Source: Ferrovum sp. JA12 (lineage in GTDB: Bacteria > Pseudomonadota > Gammaproteobacteria > Burkholderiales > Ferrovaceae). From it: 64,000 nt of DNA. Shown here piece by piece: positions 27,390 to 36,712 of the stretch (positions are counted from its first letter, which is position 1; each line of letters begins with the position of its first letter). The DNA lies in contig NZ_LJWX01000001.1 in the NCBI RefSeq assembly GCF_001431705.1, forward strand, positions 620,001 through 684,000, given 5' to 3'. The notes beneath the pieces were generated by a model, which was not told the origin of the DNA, did not search any database, and worked only from the letters and a program-made list of their open reading frames with translations. A program made the translations under genes and the position numbers.

Positions 27390-28100
27390 ATGAGTAAATT
27401 TCTTAAATTCAGAAGAAGTCTTTTATTCTTCGGAGTTTCTTTGTTAATTACTTCTTGTGCTACTCAAGAAAATACCTACGATTTAAAAAAAATATCTTCT
27501 ACAAACAATGTCAAAGCAGTACGTCATCCAGAAGTTGGTCAATTTTGGAAATATCAAGTTAGGGACAAATATAAAAATCAAATTGTAGACGAAATCACTG
27601 AAACGGTAGTTTCTGTTAGCCCTGACATTGTTATTCAAAGAATAAGTAAGAAAAACGGAAAACTTCCTAATGAGGTCCAGACATCATGGGGAGAAATAAA
27701 AGAAGATCCTCATTGGCAACCGGAAGTTGTCTTTCAAAATCCAGATCAAATCTGGCCAAAAGAACTATTACCTGGAAAAATAAGTGCAGATAATCAATAC
27801 TCTGTTGTTGATGATCCATTCTCTTTATATTCTTGGCATAAAGATGTTGAGTATGTAGGCTGGGAGTCTATAACAACTCGAGCTGGGAAATTTAATGCCT
27901 TTCATATTAGAAGTAATATACGTTTTGAGAGTAATGAGTTTTACTACAAAAAAGAAAATAAACGATTTGACGATATATGGTTTGTTCCAGAAATTGGACG
28001 CTGGGTATTAAGGGTGCAAAACGGAACGTTTTTAATACCAGGAAGAGGGGGAACTGGAAATGAAGATTATTTGGCTTATGAGTTAATTGAATGGAAATGA
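27390..28100 (+). CDS. Lipoprotein of unknown function between the porins
   Basis: I do not recognise a family. The 236-residue protein has a lipoprotein signal (hydrophobic LLFFGVSLLITSC, lipobox Cys at about residue 22) and no further membrane helix. The mature part is rich in Lys, Trp and aromatic residues and looks beta-rich, with segments such as RHPEVGQFWKYQVRDKYKN and FDDIWFVPEIGRWVLRV. The latter resembles the ending of proteins that score converted surface material, but this is only a visual likeness. The gene is AT-rich like the recombinase after it, and has its own terminator, so it is probably a single unit. Confidence 0.75.
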   Translation: MSKFLKFRRSLLFFGVSLLITSCATQENTYDLKKISSTNNVKAVRHPEVGQFWKYQVRDKYKNQIVDEITETVVSVSPDIVIQRISKKNGKLPNEVQTSWGEIKEDPHWQPEVVFQNPDQIWPKELLPGKISADNQYSVVDDPFSLYSWHKDVEYVGWESITTRAGKFNAFHIRSNIRFESNEFYYKKENKRFDDIWFVPEIGRWVLRVQNGTFLIPGRGGTGNEDYLAYELIEWK

Positions 28101-28116
28101 CCAGCTAATTAAATAA

Positions 28117-28144
28117 AAACCTCAATTGATATTGGGGTTTTTTT
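28117..28144 (+). terminator. Intrinsic terminator after the lipoprotein gene
   Basis: AAACCTCAA and TTGGGGTTTTTTT form a stem with one G-U pair and a T7 tail, 17 bases after the stop codon. Confidence 0.75.
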
Positions 28145-28157
28145 ACGAACTCGTTTG

Positions 28158-28200
28158 TTACATTTTTTTACATATTTTATTACATTTTTACTAAATGTAA
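28158..28200 (+). repeat. Phased TTACAT repeats upstream of the recombinase
   Basis: TTACAT occurs at 28158, 28168 and 28180, about one helical turn apart. The last copy forms a perfect inverted repeat TTACATTT-N5-AAATGTAA (28180-28200). The region is very AT-rich, so chance is possible. It could be a binding array for the recombinase or for a regulator. Confidence 0.45.
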
Positions 28201-28293
28201 AAACTTGTTGAAAATAAAAAATTACAAATTTTTTTTCTAATCAATTTTTTTTTATTATATTTTCAACAATAGACAATTAAAAAAGATATTAAT

Positions 28294-29643
28294 ATGATTA
28301 TAAAAGAATATAAGTTAGGTGAAAAAATTGACCATCAATTGATTATGGACAATTTTCTTATACTAGTTCGAGGAAAGTTACTCCATGTCAGTAATTTAGA
28401 TAGCATTCTATTTGATAAACCCAGCATCTTGAGTTTGACAAATAATACTAATAATAGTCATGAGTTTTTTATTCCCATTGAAAACAGTCATATTGGAGTG
28501 ATCCCAAGAAATACTTTCACTAGTGAAGACAAGAGTCATCAGAGTAACGCTCCAGCGAAAACTATAACTTTAAACACTACAGGTATAAACAAGAAAAATA
28601 ATCAGGAAATTAAACTTAAACAAAGCCATTTTAACTTCCTAAAGACTCCTAACGTAATTCCTAGTTTTAAGACGATTACTGACCTAACCATAAATAATGA
28701 GCGTTCAAAGGTATTACGCAATGAAATCACCTCTCACACGTTTAGAATGACATGCTCAAGAATTCTTAAACATATTCTTCCTTACTTTAAACGTTATTCC
28801 ATTGACGAAGTGACTCATCAAGATATTAGTTCTTTTCTAAACTATTTAAGTACCTTTGAATATAATAATGTGACAATATCTCAGTATTTGGTTGCTTTAA
28901 AAAAAATATTTGTAACCGCCAAATTAAACGATTGGATAAACGATATCCCCTACATACCTAAAATAAAAGTTCAAAAAAAGCCAAGGGGTTGGTTTACCTT
29001 AAATGAATATAAAACACTTTGTAAAGAAAGTATTAGATACTCATCGTTGCATGAATTACCCTACCCACCAACTCATAGAAATATAAAAAATGGTATTTTT
29101 ACTAATCAACAAAATATAATGTTTGGATTAAATTGGGTTATAAGGTTTATGATTAACTCGTTTATTCGGCCTGTTGATCTTAAAATCATTCAACATCAAC
29201 ATGTGGAAATAATTAAAGGTAAATATGTTTATTTGAGGTTAAATTTACCTGAAACCAAACGTCATACTGGACAAACCATTACCTTGCCCGGAGCTGTTTT
29301 TGCATATCAGCGATTGGTTGAATATTATCAACAATTTGGTTTAAATAAACCAAAGGATTATCTATTTCTTCCTGAAGTGAGTGATCGTCAAGCAGCCATT
29401 ACCATCCTTGAAAATAACTTTAGAAAGCTTTTAATTAATTGTAATTTAAGATTTTCTTCTAATGGATTGAAAAGAACATTATATTCATTAAGACATTCTG
29501 CAATTACCTATCGTCTTCTTTATGGTAAGAAAACAGATCTCTTAACACTCGCAAGAAATTCACGAACTAGTGTTGAAATGATTGATAAGTATTACGCGAG
29601 TGAAATTAGTGCAGAAATGAAAATTGATCACATACATAGTTAA
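28294..29643 (+). CDS. Tyrosine recombinase/integrase
   Basis: The 449-residue protein has an unusual N-terminal ~125 residues, a SAM-like core-binding domain (~145-225), and a C-terminal catalytic domain (~240-445). Catalytic positions are visible: Arg in NSFIRPVDLK, Lys in LPETKRHTGQ, the box II segment LYSLRHSAIT, and the nucleophile Tyr in SVEMIDKYYAS. Tyr and Asn replace the first and last His of the classical pattern, which is usual in one large integrase family with TSVxMIxxxY. The gene is distinctly AT-rich against its neighbours, suggesting transfer. It sits alone between two inverted porin genes, with no phage genes. It may move itself or invert the locus. Confidence 0.88.
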   Translation: MIIKEYKLGEKIDHQLIMDNFLILVRGKLLHVSNLDSILFDKPSILSLTNNTNNSHEFFIPIENSHIGVIPRNTFTSEDKSHQSNAPAKTITLNTTGINKKNNQEIKLKQSHFNFLKTPNVIPSFKTITDLTINNERSKVLRNEITSHTFRMTCSRILKHILPYFKRYSIDEVTHQDISSFLNYLSTFEYNNVTISQYLVALKKIFVTAKLNDWINDIPYIPKIKVQKKPRGWFTLNEYKTLCKESIRYSSLHELPYPPTHRNIKNGIFTNQQNIMFGLNWVIRFMINSFIRPVDLKIIQHQHVEIIKGKYVYLRLNLPETKRHTGQTITLPGAVFAYQRLVEYYQQFGLNKPKDYLFLPEVSDRQAAITILENNFRKLLINCNLRFSSNGLKRTLYSLRHSAITYRLLYGKKTDLLTLARNSRTSVEMIDKYYASEISAEMKIDHIHS

Positions 29644-29646
29644 TAT

Positions 29647-29676
29647 TAAACCCACTGCGTTGCCACAGTGGGTTTA
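29647..29676. terminator. Bidirectional terminator between recombinase and second porin
   Basis: AAACCCACTG and CAGTGGGTTT form a ten-base stem with A/T-rich flanks on both sides, lying between two convergent genes. It can serve both. Confidence 0.75.
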
Positions 29677-29720
29677 ATTTACTGCATTCTTGCCTTAGAC
29701 TGGTCTTAACAAGCAAGAGA

Positions 29721-30989
29721 TTAGAACTTGGTACGTACACCAATACCGTAGGTATTGAATGTTGAAGGATAAGCGGCACCAGCTGCTGCTGCTCCTTGTT
29801 TGGTATCATTCATCACTGCAGCATAAAAGTTGGTACGTTTGCTCAAATAGTACTCAGCAGCAACAGACGCATATTTATCGTATCCGTCTCCAGCTGTGCC
29901 GCCGGCTTGTAACGTTACCCAATAGTAACCACCAGATAATTTGATTCTATCTGAAAGGTTATAATCAGCACCTAACCAATATACATTGTACTGTTTAGAT
30001 CCACCAGCAGTGCTTGAGGCTACTGTGTAGGTGTAAATGCTGTTGAGTTGTTGGTCAGCGCTGTAGTTACTTGGAGGTAAATATTGTACAAATTCATAAC
30101 CACCTTTAACGGTAAGTTTTTGATTGAAGTTGTATTTACCAGCTAGAATATATGACCTTAAATCATTAAATGTCACTGCCACGGCATTTGGAATTGGTGT
30201 GGTTGTACCCGTTAAAGTTCCAGGCACAGCAAGTTCTGATACATCGTGGGTGTATTGATAACCACCTTGTAAGCCAAAACGTGTGTTTTCATATCCGATG
30301 GTAGCTTGATCGGAACTTCTTGCGTTGTAGCTGTTTGAGATCCCACCAAAGGAATGCAAGTATTTGAACTTGTAATTACCGTAGGCTTTGATGTATTTCA
30401 AAGAATTATCAATACGGAAATTATCTGTTGTACCGCCACCGCCGTAAAAACCTGAGAAAGCGATAGGTGAGAACATTTGAAAATCAACTGGATCGTATCC
30501 ACCAGAAACGATATCAGCTTGTAAGTTGTATACTCGACCAATCTGTAATTCGCCATAATATGGATCAGACAAATCCAAGTGAGCTTGGCGCCCAAATAGT
30601 TGGCCATTTAAGCTGGTGTCAGCTGCAGACAGGTTAGTGCTGCTACCTGCTAATCCTGCTTGGGCTAAGGTACCATTACCAATGCTAAAACCTGACTCTA
30701 ACGTAAAGCTTACTTTACGACCAGAACCTAAATCCTCAGAACCTTTAATACCCCAGCGAGTAGCAGATTCTCCACCGTTCATCATGCCTAGAACCGTACC
30801 ACGATCAGCGGCTTTAGCTGAAGAACCTGTAGGAACTAAACCAGTAACGAAAGTTGGTGAAATGTCAGCTGCATTGGTAGCTTGAACTACACCTGCATCT
30901 AACACACCGTATAACTGAACACCATCTTGAGCGTTAGCTATACCAGCAACAGATGCTAGGGCTGCTAAAGCGAGTAGCGATTTTTTCAT
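29721..30989 (-). CDS. Gram-negative porin, second copy
   Basis: The 422-residue precursor is a paralog of the porin at 25979-27295, facing it across 2.4 kb. It has the same signal peptide start MKKSLLALAALASVA, cleavage near NAQD, the motif RWGIKGSEDLGSGRKVSF, and a C-terminal beta-signal ending in Phe (GIGVRTKF). The surface-loop regions differ most from the first copy, as expected for porins. The long AT-rich region upstream (to 31378) presumably holds its promoter and is unlike that of the first copy. Confidence 0.95.
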   Translation of the reverse strand: MKKSLLALAALASVAGIANAQDGVQLYGVLDAGVVQATNAADISPTFVTGLVPTGSSAKAADRGTVLGMMNGGESATRWGIKGSEDLGSGRKVSFTLESGFSIGNGTLAQAGLAGSSTNLSAADTSLNGQLFGRQAHLDLSDPYYGELQIGRVYNLQADIVSGGYDPVDFQMFSPIAFSGFYGGGGTTDNFRIDNSLKYIKAYGNYKFKYLHSFGGISNSYNARSSDQATIGYENTRFGLQGGYQYTHDVSELAVPGTLTGTTTPIPNAVAVTFNDLRSYILAGKYNFNQKLTVKGGYEFVQYLPPSNYSADQQLNSIYTYTVASSTAGGSKQYNVYWLGADYNLSDRIKLSGGYYWVTLQAGGTAGDGYDKYASVAAEYYLSKRTNFYAAVMNDTKQGAAAAGAAYPSTFNTYGIGVRTKF

Positions 30990-31003
30990 GTGTAAACTCC
31001 ATC
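30961..31003 (-). repeat. 43-bp inverted repeat at porin starts, right copy
   Basis: This is the exact inverted partner of 25965-26007. The two copies bound a 4953-bp segment holding both porin bodies, the lipoprotein and the recombinase. Confidence 0.92.
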
Positions 31004-31378
31004 CATTACAGATGAAAGTTTATTTTCTTAAAAAAATCAATAAAATCAATGGGTTAATTTTCTTATTAATAAGAATAGCTTACAAATGAAAAAATGATGG
31101 CTTTAATGAATTTTTGATACAAAATTAACACTTTGATAATTTACAAATGATCTGGAGTTTTTCTCTTTCAGGATAGTAAAGTTATAAATTGTCACAATTC
31201 TTTCATATTTAAATATCGCCGTATTTTTTTGTTAACAAAAATTAACAAATATTGTTTTAATGATTTAGAAAAACTTAACGTATTTGAAAAGGATTTTTTG
31301 AATTCAGATAAAATACTTGTAACTGTTATTTAAAAAACCTGTCTCACCATCAATAAAACACTTTAAGGATAGTAAGCC
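31004..31378. other. AT-rich divergent intergenic region, porin to coq7
   Basis: About 375 bases without a convincing gene. It is very AT-rich and must hold the promoters of the second porin and of coq7. A weak coq7 promoter may be TTGAAA at 31284 with TAAAAT at 31309 (19-base spacing). The 12-mer TAATTTACAAAT at 31137-31148 also occurs upstream of the first porin at 25826-25837. I saw no RNA gene. Confidence 0.5.
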
Positions 31379-32008
31379 ATGGCCGTTTTGCTAGATCAGC
31401 TCATCATTGCCTTTGACCGCAGTCTTAGAGTATTAGTAACCTCACAGCAAGCTGGAAGAGCCACCCCTGGAGGGGAACTTAGAGATTTAGATTTATCTGA
31501 GCGAGATCGTCGCTTTGCGTCTCGTTTGATGCGAATTAATCACACAGGTGAAGTCTGCGCGCAAGCGCTCTATCAGGGACAGGCTTTGACAGCTAGGCAA
31601 ACTTATACACGTGATGCTTTGAAAGAGGCGGCACAGGAGGAACTTGATCACCTCGCCTGGTGTGAGACGAGAATTAAAGAATTAGGTGGTCGAGTGAGTT
31701 ACTTAAATCCAGTATGGTATACAGGTGCTTTTTTAATGGGTATTAGTGCTGGGATTGCTGGAGACGGATGGAACTTGGCCTTTCTGAAGGAAACAGAAAA
31801 ACAAGTTGAACTCCATCTTAACTCTCATTTAGAGAAATTAAATAATGAAGATCTTAAAACAAGAGCTATCATTGAGGTAATGCGTAAAGATGAACAATCT
31901 CACGCTAAGCTTGCCGAATCACTGGGTGCTTTTGAGTTCCCAGAGTGGATTAAAAGGGCTATGGCAATCAGCTCAAAATTAATGACTAAAACTGTCTATT
32001 GGGTTTAA
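31379..32008 (+). CDS. coq7: Demethoxyubiquinone hydroxylase Coq7
   Basis: Coq7 performs the last ring hydroxylation in ubiquinone synthesis. The 209-residue protein is a ferritin-like di-iron enzyme. Its ligands are seen in NHTGEVCAQALYQGQ (Glu ~59), EEAxxEEHxx-type segment EAAQEELDHLAWCETR (Glu/His ~89-92), the second repeat KETEKQVELHLNSHLE, and RKDEQSHAKLA near residue 180. It is read as a single gene followed by argB after 49 bases. Confidence 0.95.
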   Translation: MAVLLDQLIIAFDRSLRVLVTSQQAGRATPGGELRDLDLSERDRRFASRLMRINHTGEVCAQALYQGQALTARQTYTRDALKEAAQEELDHLAWCETRIKELGGRVSYLNPVWYTGAFLMGISAGIAGDGWNLAFLKETEKQVELHLNSHLEKLNNEDLKTRAIIEVMRKDEQSHAKLAESLGAFEFPEWIKRAMAISSKLMTKTVYWV

Positions 32009-32024
32009 GGCCATTTTGTCATAA

Positions 32025-32963
<939 letters not shown>

Positions 32964-32973
32964 TTAAGAAGAT

Positions 32974-34104
32974 TTAAGCAGGATAGAGGGCGCCAAGGAT
33001 CGCTGGGTGTTTGGCGCCTGTCACTGAAGTGACATTTCCTGCTAAACCTTGATCGAAAGCATAGGCAAGCCATGCAAAAGCTGCTGCTTCCACTTGGTGA
33101 ATATCCATACCCAATTTTTCTGTGGTGATAATGGGAATGTCTTGTAAGTGATTGGCGATTCTCTCTAACAAAAATAAATTCAGAGCTCCTCCACCGCCAC
33201 ACACTATCTCTAAAGGAAGATCACTTTTTAGCACGGTAACAGATTCAATAATACATAGCGCACTGAATTCAGTGAGGGTGGCCTGTACATCCTGAGCCTT
33301 GATTTGGTTGACTCCTTCAATATTAAGTAGCCACGATATATTAAAGCTCTCTCTTCCTGTACTCTTAGGCGGAGGGAGAGACAAGAAAGGATGTTTTAGT
33401 AACCGATTTAATAGTTGAGTATTGATCTGACCGCCCCTAGCCCATGCCCCAGCACTATCAAATGACTTACCCGTTGAGCGGTAAATCCATCCATCTAACA
33501 AAAGGTTTGCCGGGCCACAGTCAAAACCTAACACAGATTGGTGAGGGTGAAGACTGGTGAGATTGGCAATGCCGCCTAAATTAAGGATGATACGATGTTT
33601 GTTCTTGTCACTAAACCACGCTTGATGCACTATGGGAACAAGAGGGGCCCCTTGTCCGCCCGCTGCAATATCCCTGGATCTAAAGTCGCAAATAGTATTT
33701 ATTCCAGTAAGTTCGGCCAAGAGTGCCCCGTTAACCAATTGAACAGTAAATCCTTTTTCCGGTCGATGACGTATGGTTTGTCCATGACAACCAATGGCCT
33801 TAATGGATGATGGGTCATCTGTCAGCTGTTCCACACATTGGGCGTAAAGTTGACTTAAGGTATTGGCAGTGAGAGCGGCCTTTTCTAATTCATGCTCTGT
33901 TTTGCCAGAATCATTGAGTTGGATGAGGTCTTGTTTTAAGCTGTCTTGAAAGGGAAGATGAGTATGCTTGAGTACCCTTGGCAAAGCATTACCCAAGTCA
34001 ACTAATATACCATCCACTCCATCCATACTTGTTCCTGACATCAAACCGATGTAGAGAGTGGATGAGGGGCTACTCGAAGTTAGCTGCGGCGCTTGCTGTG
34101 CCAC
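32974..34104 (-). CDS. anmK: Anhydro-N-acetylmuramic acid kinase
   Basis: AnmK opens and phosphorylates 1,6-anhydro-MurNAc during cell-wall recycling. The 376-residue protein has the diagnostic YIGLMSGTSMDGVDG at residues 18-32, IGCHGQTIRHRP near 108-119, and FDCGPANLLLDGW. The likely start is GTG at 34104, overlapping the preceding M23 gene by 35 bases; no better start leaves the first strand intact. Its pairing with a peptidoglycan peptidase fits the recycling role. Confidence 0.93.
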   Translation of the reverse strand: MAQQAPQLTSSSPSSTLYIGLMSGTSMDGVDGILVDLGNALPRVLKHTHLPFQDSLKQDLIQLNDSGKTEHELEKAALTANTLSQLYAQCVEQLTDDPSSIKAIGCHGQTIRHRPEKGFTVQLVNGALLAELTGINTICDFRSRDIAAGGQGAPLVPIVHQAWFSDKNKHRIILNLGGIANLTSLHPHQSVLGFDCGPANLLLDGWIYRSTGKSFDSAGAWARGGQINTQLLNRLLKHPFLSLPPPKSTGRESFNISWLLNIEGVNQIKAQDVQATLTEFSALCIIESVTVLKSDLPLEIVCGGGGALNLFLLERIANHLQDIPIITTEKLGMDIHQVEAAAFAWLAYAFDQGLAGNVTSVTGAKHPAILGALYPA

Positions 34105-35425
34105 GGATGGCGTTTAATTCTTTAATTAAAGGGGCCGTAGAAACTAAGAATTGGTTTCTAGCTCGCCCTGCGATGTTAATGGAAGCATTAAGATAGCGTC
34201 GTACTTCAGGACCCTGTGGGTCACGCTGTACGTTGTTAATTTTAAACTCATAGTGAAGATGCGGACCGGTTGCCCAGCCCGTCATCCCTACATAACCAAT
34301 GAGTTCACCTTGGCGAATATGTTCACCCACTCGTAAACCGCGTACAAAACCTGAAAGATGACCGTATACGGTATCCACTCCATTACTATGACGCAATTCA
34401 ATCACATTCCCATAGCCATTTTTCCAACCTGCAAACACCACGACAGCGTTAGCCACAGCCTCAACAGGGGTGCCCATGGGAGCGGCTAAATCAATCCCCT
34501 TATGGGCGCGCCATGTTTTAAAAATAGGGTGGAAGCGTTCCATGGTAAAACCTGAGGTAACCCGTGAGAAGGGGATGGGAGAGCGTAAAAAGGATGCTTT
34601 AATGCCCACACCCTCTGGGGTAAAGTAATCTCCCCCATCATTCGTGGCATAAAATACTCGTCGAAAAGCCTGTCCTTTATTAACAAATTCTGCCGCCATA
34701 ATTCGTCCAGGTTTAATCTGATCAAACTCGTCGCTGGCAGCTTCATAAATCACTGAGAAAGTATCTCCACGGCGAAGATCATTATGAAAATCAATATCTG
34801 TAGAAAACAAATGAGTTAGCTGACGAGTGATGCTATCGGGTAGCCCAGCATTATCAGCCGCTGCAAAAAGCGAACTATTGATGGTACCGGTGGCTTGTAA
34901 TAGCTCTTTGGTCTCTTGGGAGACTACAATACTGGCTACAAAATGATCAGCGACACGAGTAACCTTAAGGGTGTCTTTCTCATTAAGAGGAAAGCGCAGG
35001 CTAATTAAGGTACCATTATTGTTCTTTTGAATACTTATGGGTTTACCTGGCGCCATGCTTCTAAAAATAGTTACTGCCGTCTTATCCTTACCAATAAAAG
35101 CGAGAGCTTCCTGGTCGTCAACCCCCATTCTAAATAGGAGAGAGGCTAGGGTATCGCCGTTGTGAACGCTGTCTTGCTGAGTATAGAGGCCAGGAGTCAT
35201 CACCCCTGTTAATTGTGTTCGGGTAATATCTTCAATCACTGGGGTGACGCTGTGACTCCCGGTGGATAACCCTGGGGTGATACCGAAGGCTGTTGCTCCA
35301 CCAAAGAGTAACATCAGTAAACTTGCGACCATACCACTGCGGCGTGAATCAGAGGCCTTAGTGAGTGAGTTTTGAGTTAAAATCCAATGTTTAAGGAATT
35401 CAATAATATTTTTTACTATATCCAT
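34070..35425 (-). CDS. M23 family murein metallopeptidase
   Basis: This ~451-residue envelope enzyme has an N-terminal membrane anchor (near MVASLLMLLFGGATAFGI), an OapA/LysM-like region with GDTLASLLFRMGVDD, and a C-terminal LytM domain. The zinc ligands are visible in HKGIDLAAPMGTP (H and D) and in GPHLHYEF. It should cut peptidoglycan cross-links. I chose ATG at 35425; an in-frame TTG at 35461 is possible, with AAGGGAG slightly too close to it. It overlaps anmK and is divergent from tyrS, an order common in betaproteobacteria. Confidence 0.9.
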   Translation of the reverse strand: MDIVKNIIEFLKHWILTQNSLTKASDSRRSGMVASLLMLLFGGATAFGITPGLSTGSHSVTPVIEDITRTQLTGVMTPGLYTQQDSVHNGDTLASLLFRMGVDDQEALAFIGKDKTAVTIFRSMAPGKPISIQKNNNGTLISLRFPLNEKDTLKVTRVADHFVASIVVSQETKELLQATGTINSSLFAAADNAGLPDSITRQLTHLFSTDIDFHNDLRRGDTFSVIYEAASDEFDQIKPGRIMAAEFVNKGQAFRRVFYATNDGGDYFTPEGVGIKASFLRSPIPFSRVTSGFTMERFHPIFKTWRAHKGIDLAAPMGTPVEAVANAVVVFAGWKNGYGNVIELRHSNGVDTVYGHLSGFVRGLRVGEHIRQGELIGYVGMTGWATGPHLHYEFKINNVQRDPQGPEVRRYLNASINIAGRARNQFLVSTAPLIKELNAIRGTASAAANFE

Positions 35426-35514
35426 ATCTTTAAGTTTACCAGAACCCTGGTTTTTGGACAAACGCTCCCTTCAGGGTCTTTTTTTGGGTTTTTTAGTAAG
35501 GTTAAGCTATTTAA

Positions 35515-36711
35515 ATGATTGTAAATACTGATTTTGATGAAATTAAACGTGGTGCAGAGGAAATTCTGCCAGAAACGCAATTTAAAGAACGTCTTGAGAG
35601 CGGTAAACCTCTGCGAGTTAAGGCTGGCTTTGACCCTACGGCACCTGATTTACATTTAGGCCATACGGTACTCATTAATAAACTTAAGGTATTGCAGGAC
35701 TTGGGTCACGACGTTATTTTCTTAATCGGAGACTTTACGGGTTTAATTGGCGATCCCACAGGGCGCAATGCCACTCGCCCGCCACTCACTTTAGAGCAGG
35801 TGGCGCAAAACGCTGAAACCTATCAGTCTCAGGTTTTTAAAATTTTAGATCCCCAGCGCACTACCGTAGCTTTTAACTCCACTTGGATGAATGAGCTGGG
35901 GGCCGCCGGATTAATTAAACTGGCCGCCACCCACACGGTGGCCAGAATGCTTGAACGCGATGATTTTGCTAAACGCTTTAAGGCAGAATTACCCATCGCC
36001 ATTCATGAGTTCCTTTATCCCTTGGTGCAAGGCTATGACTCCGTTGCTTTAAGGGCTGACTTGGAATTGGGTGGCACGGATCAAAAGTTTAACCTGTTAA
36101 TGGGCCGTGAACTGCAAAAGCATTTCGGGCAACCTCCCCAGACTATATTAACAATGCCATTATTAGAGGGCACTGATGGCATTAACAAAATGTCGAAATC
36201 ACAAAACAATTATATTGGTATCAATGAGGCGCCTAGTGATCAGTTTGGTAAGCTGATGTCTATCTCCGACGAACTGATGTGGCGCTATTATGAGTTGTTG
36301 TCCTTTTCTTCACTCTCAAGCATTGCTAACTACCGCAAAGAAGTTGCTGAGGGACGTAATCCTCGGGACATTAAAGTATTACTAGCGCAGGAGATTGTCG
36401 CGAGGTTTCATGGTCTTGCCGCTGCCAAACAAGCGCTGGAGGATTTTGAGTCTCGTTTTCGCCATGGTGGCGTTCCAGAGAATCTTGTGGAGATTGACAT
36501 CGTGGTGGGAGAGATGGGTTTAGCCATTCCGCAAGTCATGAAACAGACTCATCTTGTGGAGAGCACCAGTGAAGCCATTCGTTTAATTCACAATAATGGC
36601 GTCAAGTTTAATGGTGAACCTGTTTTAGATAAGAGTTTCTTATTTTTATCTGGGATGGTGGGCATAATTCAAGTGGGTAAACGTAAGTTTGCCAAGGTGA
36701 AGTGCCTTTAA
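35515..36711 (+). CDS. tyrS: Tyrosyl-tRNA synthetase
   Basis: This class I synthetase charges tRNA-Tyr. The 398-residue protein has the HIGH-type motif in [18 protein letters not shown] (~41-58), the [17 protein letters not shown] segment (~190-206), and KMSKS at ~226-230. A C-terminal S4-like domain covers about residues 330-398. It is followed after one base by an LplT-like transporter gene, so the transporter may be co-transcribed. Confidence 0.96.
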   Translation: MIVNTDFDEIKRGAEEILPETQFKERLESGKPLRVKAGFDPTAPDLHLGHTVLINKLKVLQDLGHDVIFLIGDFTGLIGDPTGRNATRPPLTLEQVAQNAETYQSQVFKILDPQRTTVAFNSTWMNELGAAGLIKLAATHTVARMLERDDFAKRFKAELPIAIHEFLYPLVQGYDSVALRADLELGGTDQKFNLLMGRELQKHFGQPPQTILTMPLLEGTDGINKMSKSQNNYIGINEAPSDQFGKLMSISDELMWRYYELLSFSSLSSIANYRKEVAEGRNPRDIKVLLAQEIVARFHGLAAAKQALEDFESRFRHGGVPENLVEIDIVVGEMGLAIPQVMKQTHLVESTSEAIRLIHNNGVKFNGEPVLDKSFLFLSGMVGIIQVGKRKFAKVKCL

Positions 36712-36712
36712 A

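Noticed and set aside
28294-29643. Recombinase as part of a prophage or integron
   Set aside because: No phage genes, no tRNA target and no cassette array lie nearby; it is a solitary gene.
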